This document shows, piece by piece, positions 1 to 5,060 of a stretch of 5,176 nucleotides of DNA. Positions within the stretch are counted from its first letter, which is position 1. Each line of letters starts with the position of its first letter. Position numbers and translations under genes: made by a program. The stretch comes from an uncultured Alphaproteobacteria bacterium (lineage in GTDB: Bacteria; Pseudomonadota; Alphaproteobacteria; Rs-D84), in contig CALCGS010000024.1 in NCBI GenBank assembly GCA_937901165.1, positions 1-5,176 of the forward strand, in the 5' to 3' direction. Below the pieces are notes generated by a model. That model saw only the letters and a list, made by a program, of their open reading frames with translations. It searched no databases and was not told the origin of the DNA.

Positions 1-218
1 TCTTCAAGTTCTTTTGCATCCAATAACTTGCGGGCATCTGCAAGATCTATTTCATTGTTCTTTGCAAATCTTGCATACCACGCATTGATTTCCTTCTGCA
101 TTTCCGCCATTTGTTTGCGGTAAATGGTTTCTATTTCGTGATAACTTTGAACATTCCCATCATATCGGGATTGTTCAAGAATTTCCATTCGTTTATTCCA
201 ATATGATGCGGGTTTCAT
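1..218 (-). CDS. Phage minor head protein, SPP1 gp7-like (N-terminal part, runs off the left edge)
   Basis: About 72 residues are visible, beginning MKPASYWNKRMEILEQSRYD and continuing through a charged, helical stretch with the motif INAWYARFAKNN near residues 44-54, then a DARKLLDAKELEE segment. This opening (YW..R, an EIE..Y...M.E...EI.AWY.RFA..N core) is characteristic of the SPP1 gp7 / Mu gpF-type minor head proteins, which bind the portal and enter the procapsid in few copies. The conserved C-terminal head-morphogenesis domain would lie outside the window. The start ATG (218-216) shares its A with the TAA stop of the portal gene (TAATG), so translation is probably coupled to the portal. 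Position right after the portal is the family's standard place. The exact family is inferred from the N-terminus alone. Confidence 0.85.
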   Translation of the reverse strand, partial: MKPASYWNKRMEILEQSRYDGNVQSYHEIETIYRKQMAEMQKEINAWYARFAKNNEIDLADARKLLDAKELE

Positions 219-1720
219 TATTCATCACCGTTTTGATCATCATTGTTCGGATCATCGTTGTTATTTCCGAATGATCCTTGATATAAATCAATGTTTTTCT
301 GCTTTTCTTCTTCCAATGCTTCAAGTTCTTTCAGCGGATCACGTGTGAACGGATGGTTTGCAATAATAGTTTCGGTTGATACAATACCAACACTATTTTT
401 GCAATTGTTGATCATTTCAGATTCATTAACAATCATGTCGCGATCAAATATGATATCAACATCAACATCGTTATAATCGCCAACGCCTTCATTTGCTAGA
501 TGCTGATCAATGAACCACAATAAATCATCAAATGATGCTTGAAATTCCATTTCCATGCCGTTTGCATCAAGATCAATCTTTGAATACATGGATCGCAGAT
601 TCATTTCATTTGGATTTGCGTTCATTCGTTCATCATCGGAATCAAACCCGCGGGCATTGTCGATCAATGCTTTCTTCAACACCTTCAAGATGGATTGATA
701 ATTTTCCGAATTAACTTGAACTTGCAATGTTTCAACGCCGCCATCGCAACCATCAATGGATCTAACCTTTACAACACCATATAAAGAAAGATTGTGGCGG
801 AATTGCCCCAGATCTTCACCATCATAATTCTTTAGAATCAAAATAGTGTTTCTGTTATCTTCTTGCATGTTGTTCATGAAATCGGATTCAATTTCATTGA
901 TTGCATCTTGCAGGATCTTCACGCGATGTATCAATGCAATTTCATCATCGTTGTATTTAAACGGAACCATTGGAACACGATCCCAATTCAACGGTGTAAT
1001 GTTGCCCGCTTCATCTTCTGCAAACACATGATATGTTGATGGATGTTCAACATCCTTGATCAGTTTTCCACTATTGAACACATAACGCCAAACGCCTTGC
1101 GTATCGTACAATTCAACGTATTCAACGGTTTTTTCTGTGCTGCCTTCATAAACCAAACGTTTATAGACACGAACCACGGCATCCAATTCGGTGTGTTCAT
1201 CATCTTTCCAGAATGGCAAGATTTCATATGGTTCAAATCTGCGGAACTTGAATTCACCTTTTTCATTGTAGTATGGATGGATCCAACCAATTGCACCGTT
1301 CAAACAATCCTTGCCGATGTTCTTCAATAAACGTGGAAATTGTTTGCCCAACACATTTTTTAGTTCTTCGGTGTATTTATCATCATCTGATTTGAATGTG
1401 ATCGGTTTGCCCAATAGATAATTGACTTTCTGATCAACCATGTTTGCGTAAATATTATCCAATATTTTATTGTTTGGTAAATTATCAACGCGGCATATTG
1501 TGCCACCTTCACCAATAGCGGTTCTTTCACGTGTCAGAATGTCATGATCACCGCGATAATATCTTGCACCATCAATTTGCATTTTGTGATATGGTGATTT
1601 CTTCCAATTGGCAATTTCACGTGCAAGGAAATCAAGATCTTTGATCCTGCTTTCCGCACCTTCTTTGATAATGCCTTTCAATCTTTCCATATCCGTTCCA
1701 TAATCAAAAAAAGTAAACAT
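218..1720 (-). CDS. Phage portal protein, SPP1 gp6-like
   Basis: A 500-residue protein of the SPP1 gp6-like portal family, close to SPP1 gp6 in length. The portal forms a ring at one capsid vertex, docks the terminase motor and is the channel for DNA entry and exit. Visible family hallmarks are an N-terminal ARYYRGDHDIL segment (52-62), NKILDNIYANMVDQKVNYLLGKP (84-106), GWIHPYYNEKGEF (145-157) with FEPYEILPFW (162-171), an RGFDSDDE...NANPNEMNLRSMYSKIDLDANG region (357-388), which is the likely stem/tunnel part, and VSTETIIANHPF near 448-458. The C-terminus is a low-complexity Asn/Asp tail (485-500). The ATG at 1720 is preferred over the internal Met11 because GGGGTG lies 6 bases upstream and overlaps the end of the terminase gene. 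It sits 13 bases after the large terminase stop. Confidence 0.95.
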   Translation of the reverse strand: MFTFFDYGTDMERLKGIIKEGAESRIKDLDFLAREIANWKKSPYHKMQIDGARYYRGDHDILTRERTAIGEGGTICRVDNLPNNKILDNIYANMVDQKVNYLLGKPITFKSDDDKYTEELKNVLGKQFPRLLKNIGKDCLNGAIGWIHPYYNEKGEFKFRRFEPYEILPFWKDDEHTELDAVVRVYKRLVYEGSTEKTVEYVELYDTQGVWRYVFNSGKLIKDVEHPSTYHVFAEDEAGNITPLNWDRVPMVPFKYNDDEIALIHRVKILQDAINEIESDFMNNMQEDNRNTILILKNYDGEDLGQFRHNLSLYGVVKVRSIDGCDGGVETLQVQVNSENYQSILKVLKKALIDNARGFDSDDERMNANPNEMNLRSMYSKIDLDANGMEMEFQASFDDLLWFIDQHLANEGVGDYNDVDVDIIFDRDMIVNESEMINNCKNSVGIVSTETIIANHPFTRDPLKELEALEEEKQKNIDLYQGSFGNNNDDPNNDDQNGDE

Positions 1721-1733
1721 TTAATTCACCCCA

Positions 1734-2984
1734 TCATTTGAAACTGAAAAGATCGCCCGTTTGCAAATCTTCGGTTGCATAACGTAAAGCATCCATCAAA
1801 TGGTTGAAATCATCGATTGGAACATTCAGTTTCTTTCCAAATTTATCTTGCGCCCACGAATAATTGCTAATTTCTGTTAGGAAATTAACGCATCGTGGAT
1901 GAATGATGAATTCAAAATTCTGTAAAAATTGAATTCCATTATTGATTGAATCTTTACCTTTACGTGCTTTACGAATACCGTTCAATCCCAGATTCCGCAA
2001 TTCTTGAATACTTTTCGGTTCTGCTGAATCACCCGTGATTCTTTGATGAACCAATCCCATACGTTCAATACGTTTGTAGATCATATCATTCGTTAAGCCT
2101 TTTTCGTAAAGTTCATCATATATGTATATACGTTTTTGATCTATATCAACCAACGTACATGGCAATGCCGTTGGATCGTTTGTATAACCAAAATCCAAAC
2201 CGTAACGTGGAACAACCGATGGTTGTTTTGCAATTACTTTCGGATCAAATTTTTCTTCACGCCAATTTTCAAAGATCAAACCTTCAACAACGCCCCAATT
2301 ACCCAAACCCGCAACATTGTAACGTTTCGGGTTTCGGATCTTCATGGTTTCGAACATCCTGCGATCGGCATCATCCAACCATTCATTGCACATGTATTTT
2401 GTTGTCATTGTTAAAATGTCGGGATCTTCTGGGTGATCAAAGAATCGTTTCTTTAACCAATGTTTATCATTCCATGGGTTGAATGTAATGGTAAATTGCT
2501 TGAATAAACCTTCGGGAACTTCACCGCGGATTGATTCATTGATAAAATCAAAATCTTCTTCACGCATAAATTCATATGCTTCTTCTAGCCAAACCCAACA
2601 CAAACAACCGTGTTCAACCGCAATTGATGTGATCTTCAACGGATCATCTAAACCGCGGAATAGTATTTTCTGCCCCGTTGGTTTATAGATAATCTCCATC
2701 GGCGATGTTGTTACCTTAAACCATGGTTCTACTTTTAATCTTTTCATTGCCCAACAAAGATCCGCGAAACATGAATTGCGCAATGTTCGTTCAACCTTGC
2801 GTACAACCAATAGATTTGCCGCAGGATGTTTTATAATATTGTGTATATACCACAACGCCGTTGTTTTGCTTTTCTTGCTTGCGCGGGAACCTTTACACAC
2901 GCGGTATCGTCCTTCATACCGCCAGAACGCGCCATATCCTGCGCCCACCAGATCGGCAATGTTTACTTCAATTTGTTGCCCCAC
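1734..2984 (-). CDS. terL: Terminase large subunit, PBSX/SPP1 gp2-like
   Basis: A 416-residue packaging motor: N-terminal ATPase driving DNA into the procapsid and C-terminal RNase H-like nuclease cutting the concatemer. Seen in the protein: a Walker A-like loop GSRASKKSKTT (32-42), Walker B CWVWLEE (129-135) with the likely catalytic Glu at 134/135, and coupling motif TFNPWNDKHW (167-176). The nuclease carries three expected acidic residues in context: D264 (GLDFGYTNDPTAL), D319 (TGDSAEPKSI) and D398 (DFNHLMDALRYA). Length is typical of the family and all motifs are present, so it looks intact. The start is GTG (2984-2982), supported by AAAGGA at 2993-2998, eight bases upstream. Oddity: the last glycine of the canonical GxxxxGKS is lysine (K37). 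The gene is 66 bases after terS and is followed directly by the portal gene. Confidence 0.96.
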   Translation of the reverse strand: MGQQIEVNIADLVGAGYGAFWRYEGRYRVCKGSRASKKSKTTALWYIHNIIKHPAANLLVVRKVERTLRNSCFADLCWAMKRLKVEPWFKVTTSPMEIIYKPTGQKILFRGLDDPLKITSIAVEHGCLCWVWLEEAYEFMREEDFDFINESIRGEVPEGLFKQFTITFNPWNDKHWLKKRFFDHPEDPDILTMTTKYMCNEWLDDADRRMFETMKIRNPKRYNVAGLGNWGVVEGLIFENWREEKFDPKVIAKQPSVVPRYGLDFGYTNDPTALPCTLVDIDQKRIYIYDELYEKGLTNDMIYKRIERMGLVHQRITGDSAEPKSIQELRNLGLNGIRKARKGKDSINNGIQFLQNFEFIIHPRCVNFLTEISNYSWAQDKFGKKLNVPIDDFNHLMDALRYATEDLQTGDLFSFK

Positions 2985-3050
2985 ACAAATCGTCCTTTCA
3001 AAATCCCCGCGCTTTGCAAGAAAGAGGAAAATTATATGACTTCAAAGAAA

Positions 3051-3512
3051 TTAATCTTTGATTTCCGCTTCACCAACGATCACAATCGGAACAACATTGT
3101 TTCCGCCTTGATCATTATTGAATCCGCCTTTCATTTTTGCCAAAAGTTCCAATGCCTTTGTTGCATCGCGGATGGATGCTTTCTTTTTCATGATCCGTGC
3201 AGATGAACAACCATCGCCAATACCTTCAACAACGTTACCGGAAACGATTTGTTCTTCTTCCAAACTTTGCATTGCGATCATTGTCAATCGTTCTTTGATC
3301 TGTTCAAGTGTTAGAATCGCCGCGGTTTCGCTTTGTTTCTGCAATTCTTCTATACGCGCTTTTATGCTAGGTTTTGCTACCAATCTTGTACTTTCAACCC
3401 TTGCAACAGTATCATTTTTATACTTATATCCACAATCTTTATATGCTTGTGTTGCGTTGCCCGTTTGGGCATACAATTGGCAGAACTTTTCTTGTTTTAC
3501 TGTTAATGCCAC
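3051..3512 (-). CDS. terS: Terminase small subunit
   Basis: A 153-residue DNA-recognition subunit, which binds the packaging site and hands DNA to the large terminase. The N-terminus MALTVKQEKFCQLYAQTGNA followed by TQAYKDCGYKYK is the classic terminase_2-type helix-turn-helix opening. A helical middle (IKARIEELQKQ, LTLEQIKERLTMIAMQ) is suited to oligomerisation, and the C-terminal tail NNVVPIVIVGEAEIKD is the usual site of contact with the large subunit. I chose the GTG at 3512 because AAAGGGG (3522-3528) lies 9 bases upstream and the family normally begins M-x-L-T-x-K-Q. An in-frame TTG at 3521 would add three residues but abuts the Shine-Dalgarno sequence with no spacer. First gene of the packaging operon, located downstream of a promoter-terminator pair. 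Confidence 0.93.
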   Translation of the reverse strand: MALTVKQEKFCQLYAQTGNATQAYKDCGYKYKNDTVARVESTRLVAKPSIKARIEELQKQSETAAILTLEQIKERLTMIAMQSLEEEQIVSGNVVEGIGDGCSSARIMKKKASIRDATKALELLAKMKGGFNNDQGGNNVVPIVIVGEAEIKD

Positions 3513-3521
3513 GAACGGCAA

Positions 3522-3528
3522 CCCCTTT
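3522..3528 (-). promoter_or_regulatory. Ribosome binding site of terS (decides the start)
   Basis: Reads AAAGGGG on the minus strand. It touches the TTG at 3521 with zero spacing but is 9 bases from the GTG at 3512, so it supports the shorter protein. Confidence 0.75.
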
Positions 3529-3544
3529 CACAATATATTTATGA

Positions 3545-3586
3545 AAAATAGAAAACACGCACCGAATTTTCATCCGAATGCGTGTT
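3545..3586 (-). terminator. Intrinsic terminator/attenuator upstream of terS
   Basis: On the minus strand an 8-bp stem, AACACGCA (3586-3579) with TGCGTGTT (3561-3554), encloses a second stem CGGAT/ATTCG closed by a GAAA tetraloop, with a U-U/G internal mismatch between the two. The stem runs straight into a T-rich run (TTTTCTATTTTT), the form of a Rho-independent terminator. On the plus strand the hairpin is followed by AGCAAACAT, so it is one-directional. It ends about 17 bases before the terS Shine-Dalgarno sequence, too close for a separate promoter in between, so terS transcripts must pass through it. It could stop leftward transcription from the regulator operon, act as an attenuator on the late promoter, or both. 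Confidence 0.82.
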
Positions 3587-3608
3587 AGCAAACATTTCAT
3601 ATTTATTT

Positions 3609-3628
3609 GATGATAATATTATATCATC
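3609..3628. repeat. Palindrome over the -10 of the late promoter (candidate operator)
   Basis: A 7-bp inverted repeat, GATGATA (3609-3615) and TATCATC (3622-3628), with a 6-base A/T spacer. It covers the TATAAT box and predicted transcription start of the minus-strand promoter, where a bound dimer would block RNA polymerase. Operator function is inference from position and symmetry; the A+T-rich content makes a chance palindrome possible. Confidence 0.5.
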
Positions 3629-3646
3629 TTGCAAACCCCTTGTGAA
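3618..3646 (-). promoter_or_regulatory. Sigma-70-type extended -10 promoter for the packaging operon
   Basis: Minus-strand -35 TTCACA (3646-3641, 5 of 6 to TTGACA), 17-base spacer, and a perfect -10 TATAAT (3623-3618). The -10 is preceded by TGA, giving an extended -10 (TGnTATAAT). The expected start is near A3611, giving a leader of about 100 bases to the terS GTG. The next element on that leader is the terminator, so the basal product would be an RNA of roughly 65-70 bases. No gene starts between here and terS. Confidence 0.78.
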
Positions 3647-3648
3647 TG

Positions 3649-3670
3649 GCACGTTTTTTGCACGTTTTTT
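3649..3670. repeat. Two tandem 11-bp A-tract repeats upstream of the late promoter
   Basis: Two perfect copies of GCACGTTTTTT (plus strand, 3649-3659 and 3660-3670), followed by a partial third GCA. On the promoter strand they read AAAAAACGTGC twice and end two bases before the -35. The 11-bp period places both A-tracts on one helix face, as in curved DNA, an UP element or paired activator sites. They lie in the short gap after the 44-residue gene. Confidence 0.7.
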
Positions 3671-3673
3671 GCA

Positions 3674-3808
3674 TCAAGATTCAACAATAATTCCCGTTTG
3701 CTTGTGAATATTCTGCATAATGTTCACAATCAAATTTTCTTTTGGGATGTTTCCCGTCAGATTATAAAGATATATTGCTAATACCATTTTGAAATATTCT
3801 TCGCTCAT
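3674..3808 (-). CDS. Small phage protein of unknown function (44 aa)
   Basis: Reads MSEEYFKMVLAIYLYNLTGN, then IPKENLIVNIMQNIHKQTGI and IVES, ending in TGA. The ATG at 3808 has AAAGGA nine bases upstream, overlapping the TGA stop of the regulator gene, so it is probably co-translated with it. The protein looks like two amphipathic helices around a TGNIPKEN turn; no signal peptide or convincing membrane span is seen, although the first helix is fairly hydrophobic. I do not recognise the family. Its position between the late regulator and the late promoter suggests a small regulatory partner, but that is only inference. Good Shine-Dalgarno sequence, tight spacing and a non-repetitive protein argue that it is real. 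Confidence 0.72.
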   Translation of the reverse strand: MSEEYFKMVLAIYLYNLTGNIPKENLIVNIMQNIHKQTGIIVES

Positions 3809-3822
3809 GATTTCACATCCTT

Positions 3823-4368
3823 TCATTGATGCATGATTTCGTTGATGCTTTCATCTGGAAAAATCTTGATTTTGATCTGATTAACCAAACGGTTCTTGTT
3901 TCTGGATATTGTGGAAACATCTTTACCGTAATATTCTGCAATATCTTCAAGATTAATCTTTCTAAAATATCGCATTACCAATACTTGATAATACGGATCA
4001 TTGCCAACGGAACCCAATGCAGCATCAATCACCGAAACACAACGGATCGTTAAACGCATACTATTTTCTATGCTTTCGATATATTCATCGATTTGTTCTT
4101 GTTCCGTTTTGATTTCGCGCATGCCTTCATCACCGCTAAATGATGTGATGGATTTCGATTTTTTGGGCAAACCGTATTTTTGCAGATCCGCAATCATGGT
4201 TCTTTTCTGCTTGATCACATCTTTGAAATCACAATAGTTATACAATAATTGTTCGGTTTTCTGGAACGCATTTTTCTTGTTTTCCTTCAACATATCCTGC
4301 AATTTCAGTTCACCGATACATCTTCCGACAACGTTTTCGATCAGTTTTTGTATTTCAATATCGTTCAT
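3823..4368 (-). CDS. Phage transcriptional regulator with C-terminal sigma-70 region-4-like helix-turn-helix
   Basis: A 181-residue protein. Residues 1-118 are mostly helical and charged, with coiled-coil-like stretches (ELKLQDMLKENKKN near 20-33; KTEQEQIDEYIESIENSM near 87-104). Residues 124-170 (DPYYQVLVMRYFRKINLEDI...) continue with IAEYYGKDVSTISRNKNRLV, the pattern of a sigma region 4.2 helix-turn-helix, with the recognition helix around VSTISRNKNRL. No sigma region 2 is visible, so it is not a full sigma factor. It resembles the ArpU-like and sigma-like late regulators that Bacillota phages carry just before terS. I chose the ATG at 4368 because GAGG lies eight bases upstream; the in-frame TTG at 4407 has no Shine-Dalgarno sequence and overlaps the predicted -10. 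Likely target: the late promoter about 180 bases downstream (inference). Confidence 0.8.
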   Translation of the reverse strand: MNDIEIQKLIENVVGRCIGELKLQDMLKENKKNAFQKTEQLLYNYCDFKDVIKQKRTMIADLQKYGLPKKSKSITSFSGDEGMREIKTEQEQIDEYIESIENSMRLTIRCVSVIDAALGSVGNDPYYQVLVMRYFRKINLEDIAEYYGKDVSTISRNKNRLVNQIKIKIFPDESINEIMHQ

Positions 4369-4376
4369 TTTTAAAA

Positions 4377-4380
4377 CCTC
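4377..4380 (-). promoter_or_regulatory. Ribosome binding site of the regulator gene (decides the start)
   Basis: GAGG on the minus strand, eight bases before the ATG at 4368. The longer reading frame from TTG at 4407 has no comparable site, which favours the 181-residue form. Confidence 0.65.
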
Positions 4381-4399
4381 AAAAAATAGTGTATGACAT

Positions 4400-4428
4400 T
4401 TTATCAAATTAAAATAACATCTTGTAAA
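4400..4428 (-). promoter_or_regulatory. Candidate promoter of the regulator gene
   Basis: Minus strand: -35 TTTACA (4428-4423, 5 of 6), 17-base spacer, -10 GATAAA (4405-4400, 4 of 6). The predicted start near 4393 would leave a leader of about 25 bases containing the GAGG site. The -35 overlaps a degenerate CATCTTG copy (4418-4424) of the repeat family in the neighbouring block, so a protein bound to those repeats could control this promoter. Confidence 0.5.
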
Positions 4429-4508
4429 TCCTTTTGAACACGGTTCAAGATCTGGTTCAAGATCTCCGCCAAAAGTTCAACATCTTTTTTGACATCTTGA
4501 ACCCCTTC

Positions 4509-4531
4509 AAACCCTTGTGGCACAACGGTTT
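4509..4531. repeat. Left palindrome of the inverted-repeat block
   Basis: AAACC (4509-4513) pairs with GGTTT (4527-4531), with TTG and CAA pairing inside across a C/C mismatch. CAAACCC (4508-4514) can alternatively pair with GGGTTTG (4534-4540). It is 23 bp, the same length as its partner at 4690-4712, and lies at the mirrored distance from the block centre. No T-run follows on either strand, so it is not a terminator. Confidence 0.6.
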
Positions 4532-4557
4532 CGGGGTTTGGGTTCAAGATGGTTCAA

Positions 4558-4659
4558 TATATATTACTATATATTTTTATATTATTACGGAATATTTTTT
4601 GTTGCACAAAATAAATATTACACATATTTTATTAATCATTATATATAAGAACTTAAAAA
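4558..4659. other. A+T-rich core of the inverted-repeat block
   Basis: About 102 bp with only around 14 G or C by hand count (roughly 86% A+T), flanked on both sides by inward-facing tandem pairs of the 11-bp element. An easily melted core between iterons is the layout of many replication origins. It also contains TATAAT on the minus strand (4638-4643), with an 11-bp element where the -35 would be and no recognisable -35 hexamer. No gene is seen in it. Confidence 0.65.
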
Positions 4660-4689
4660 CATCTTGAACCATGTTGAACCGCACCCCGC

Positions 4690-4712
4690 AAACCCTATTG
4701 CCCAATGGGTTT
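4690..4712. repeat. Right palindrome of the inverted-repeat block
   Basis: AAACCC (4690-4695) pairs with GGGTTT (4707-4712), with ATT/AAT continuing the stem past one bulged T, leaving GCCC as loop. It is the mirrored counterpart of 4509-4531 and shares its AAACCC...GGTTT outline. No T-run follows, so a terminator role is unlikely; it may be the site of a second DNA-binding protein. Confidence 0.65.
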
Positions 4713-4776
4713 CAGACGGTTCAACATCTTCAAAAACATCGTGAACCATCTTCCCCACATCTTGAACCGATTCATG

Positions 4777-4878
4777 TCAATGCTTATACAACCACCAGAA
4801 CAAAAGCATATTGAAACCGATCCACACAACCATTCCCCATGCGATTACGGAAACGCATTTCCATTCGTCAGCAAACAT
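4777..4878 (-). CDS. Tiny single-span membrane protein (33 aa)
   Basis: Reads MFADEWKCVSVIAWGMVVWI, then GFNMLLFWWLYKH. After a short acidic start, residues 9-30 are one hydrophobic, tryptophan-rich membrane span, with a basic KH end. AAGGGGTGA at 4885-4893, overlapping the end of the upstream gene, provides a strong Shine-Dalgarno sequence, and only six bases separate the genes, so the two are probably translated together. I do not recognise the family. Too short to be a typical holin alone. The coding case rests on the start signal, gene spacing and clean membrane profile. Confidence 0.62.
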   Translation of the reverse strand: MFADEWKCVSVIAWGMVVWIGFNMLLFWWLYKH

Positions 4879-4884
4879 TGACAA

Positions 4885-5049
4885 TCACCCCTTGAACAAT
4901 TTGAGCATCAAAACAATCTGTATTGCAATGATAACCAACAACATGTAATACATTGATTGAAGCACATCGCCGTTGAAACGGTTTAATGCGGCACATATGA
5001 GATTTAGAACCGAAAAGAACAACAAAGTCAATGATAGATATTTGCTCAT
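4885..5049 (-). CDS. Small two-span membrane protein (54 aa)
   Basis: Starts MSKYLSLTLLFFSVLNLICA and ends LLVIIAIQIVLMLKLFKG. Two hydrophobic helices (about residues 4-22 and 33-52) flank a short polar turn, NRFNGDVLQS, and the C-terminus is basic (K50, K53). ATG at 5049 has GGGTGA seven bases upstream, right after the stop of the preceding gene. The longer overlapping reading frame at 4868-5119 has a protein that looks like a frame shadow, whereas this frame has the start signal and a consistent membrane profile. Two-helix topology is compatible with a pinholin or accessory membrane protein, but it is far from any lysis gene seen here, so I assign no function. Confidence 0.68.
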   Translation of the reverse strand: MSKYLSLTLLFFSVLNLICAALNRFNGDVLQSMYYMLLVIIAIQIVLMLKLFKG

Positions 5050-5060
5050 TTATATCACCC

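Larger units (their letters stand above)
4442..4768. repeat. Large imperfect inverted repeat with mirrored 11-bp elements (origin-, partition- or operator-like)
   Basis: This stretch holds no gene and is filled with copies of GGTTCAAGATG. Forward copies lie at 4442-4452 and 4454-4464 (a perfect 12-bp tandem), 4474-4484 (AGTTCAACATC), 4541-4551, 4551-4560 (GGTTCAATAT) and 4718-4728 (GGTTCAACATC). Reverse copies lie at 4493-4503, 4660-4670, 4670-4680 (CATGTTGAACC), 4737-4747 (CATCGTGAACC) and 4758-4768. Taken outward from about 4610, order and orientation mirror each other: pairs sit at about -54/+55, -64/+65, -112/+113, -131/+132 and -151/+153. Aligning the left arm reversed with the right arm gives roughly 70% identity over about 108 bp by eye, including the sequence between elements. 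Function unknown; iteron-like origin, partition site or cooperative operator are the leading options. Confidence 0.85.

Noticed and set aside
171..182. GTTCAAGA-like matches inside coding regions (for example 173-180 and near 4889).
   Set aside because: Leu-Glu codons (CTT GAA) produce these often; they are single and not arranged like the block.
3118..3588. Plus-strand 156-residue frame opposite terS.
   Set aside because: Antisense shadow of a clearly recognised gene, with no supporting start signal.
3541..3595. An 18-codon leader frame (ATG at 3595, MFANTHSDENSVRVFYFS) running through the terminator hairpin, which would suggest translational attenuation.
   Set aside because: No Shine-Dalgarno sequence before the ATG, and the predicted transcript start is only about 16 bases upstream. 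It may simply be the hairpin read as codons.
4434..4667. Plus-strand 77-residue frame across the repeat block.
   Set aside because: It is made of the repeats and the A+T-rich core, has no ribosome site, opposes all other genes and resembles no protein.
4442..4768. CRISPR array as an explanation for the repeats.
   Set aside because: Units are only about 11 bp, occur in both orientations, have irregular 10-60 bp spacing and similar sequence between them in both arms; no unique spacers and no cas gene.
4442..4768. Phage attachment site with core and arm-type integrase sites.
   Set aside because: No integrase or tRNA fragment is present, and the symmetry is about an A+T-rich centre rather than a short crossover core. 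Not excluded, but unsupported.
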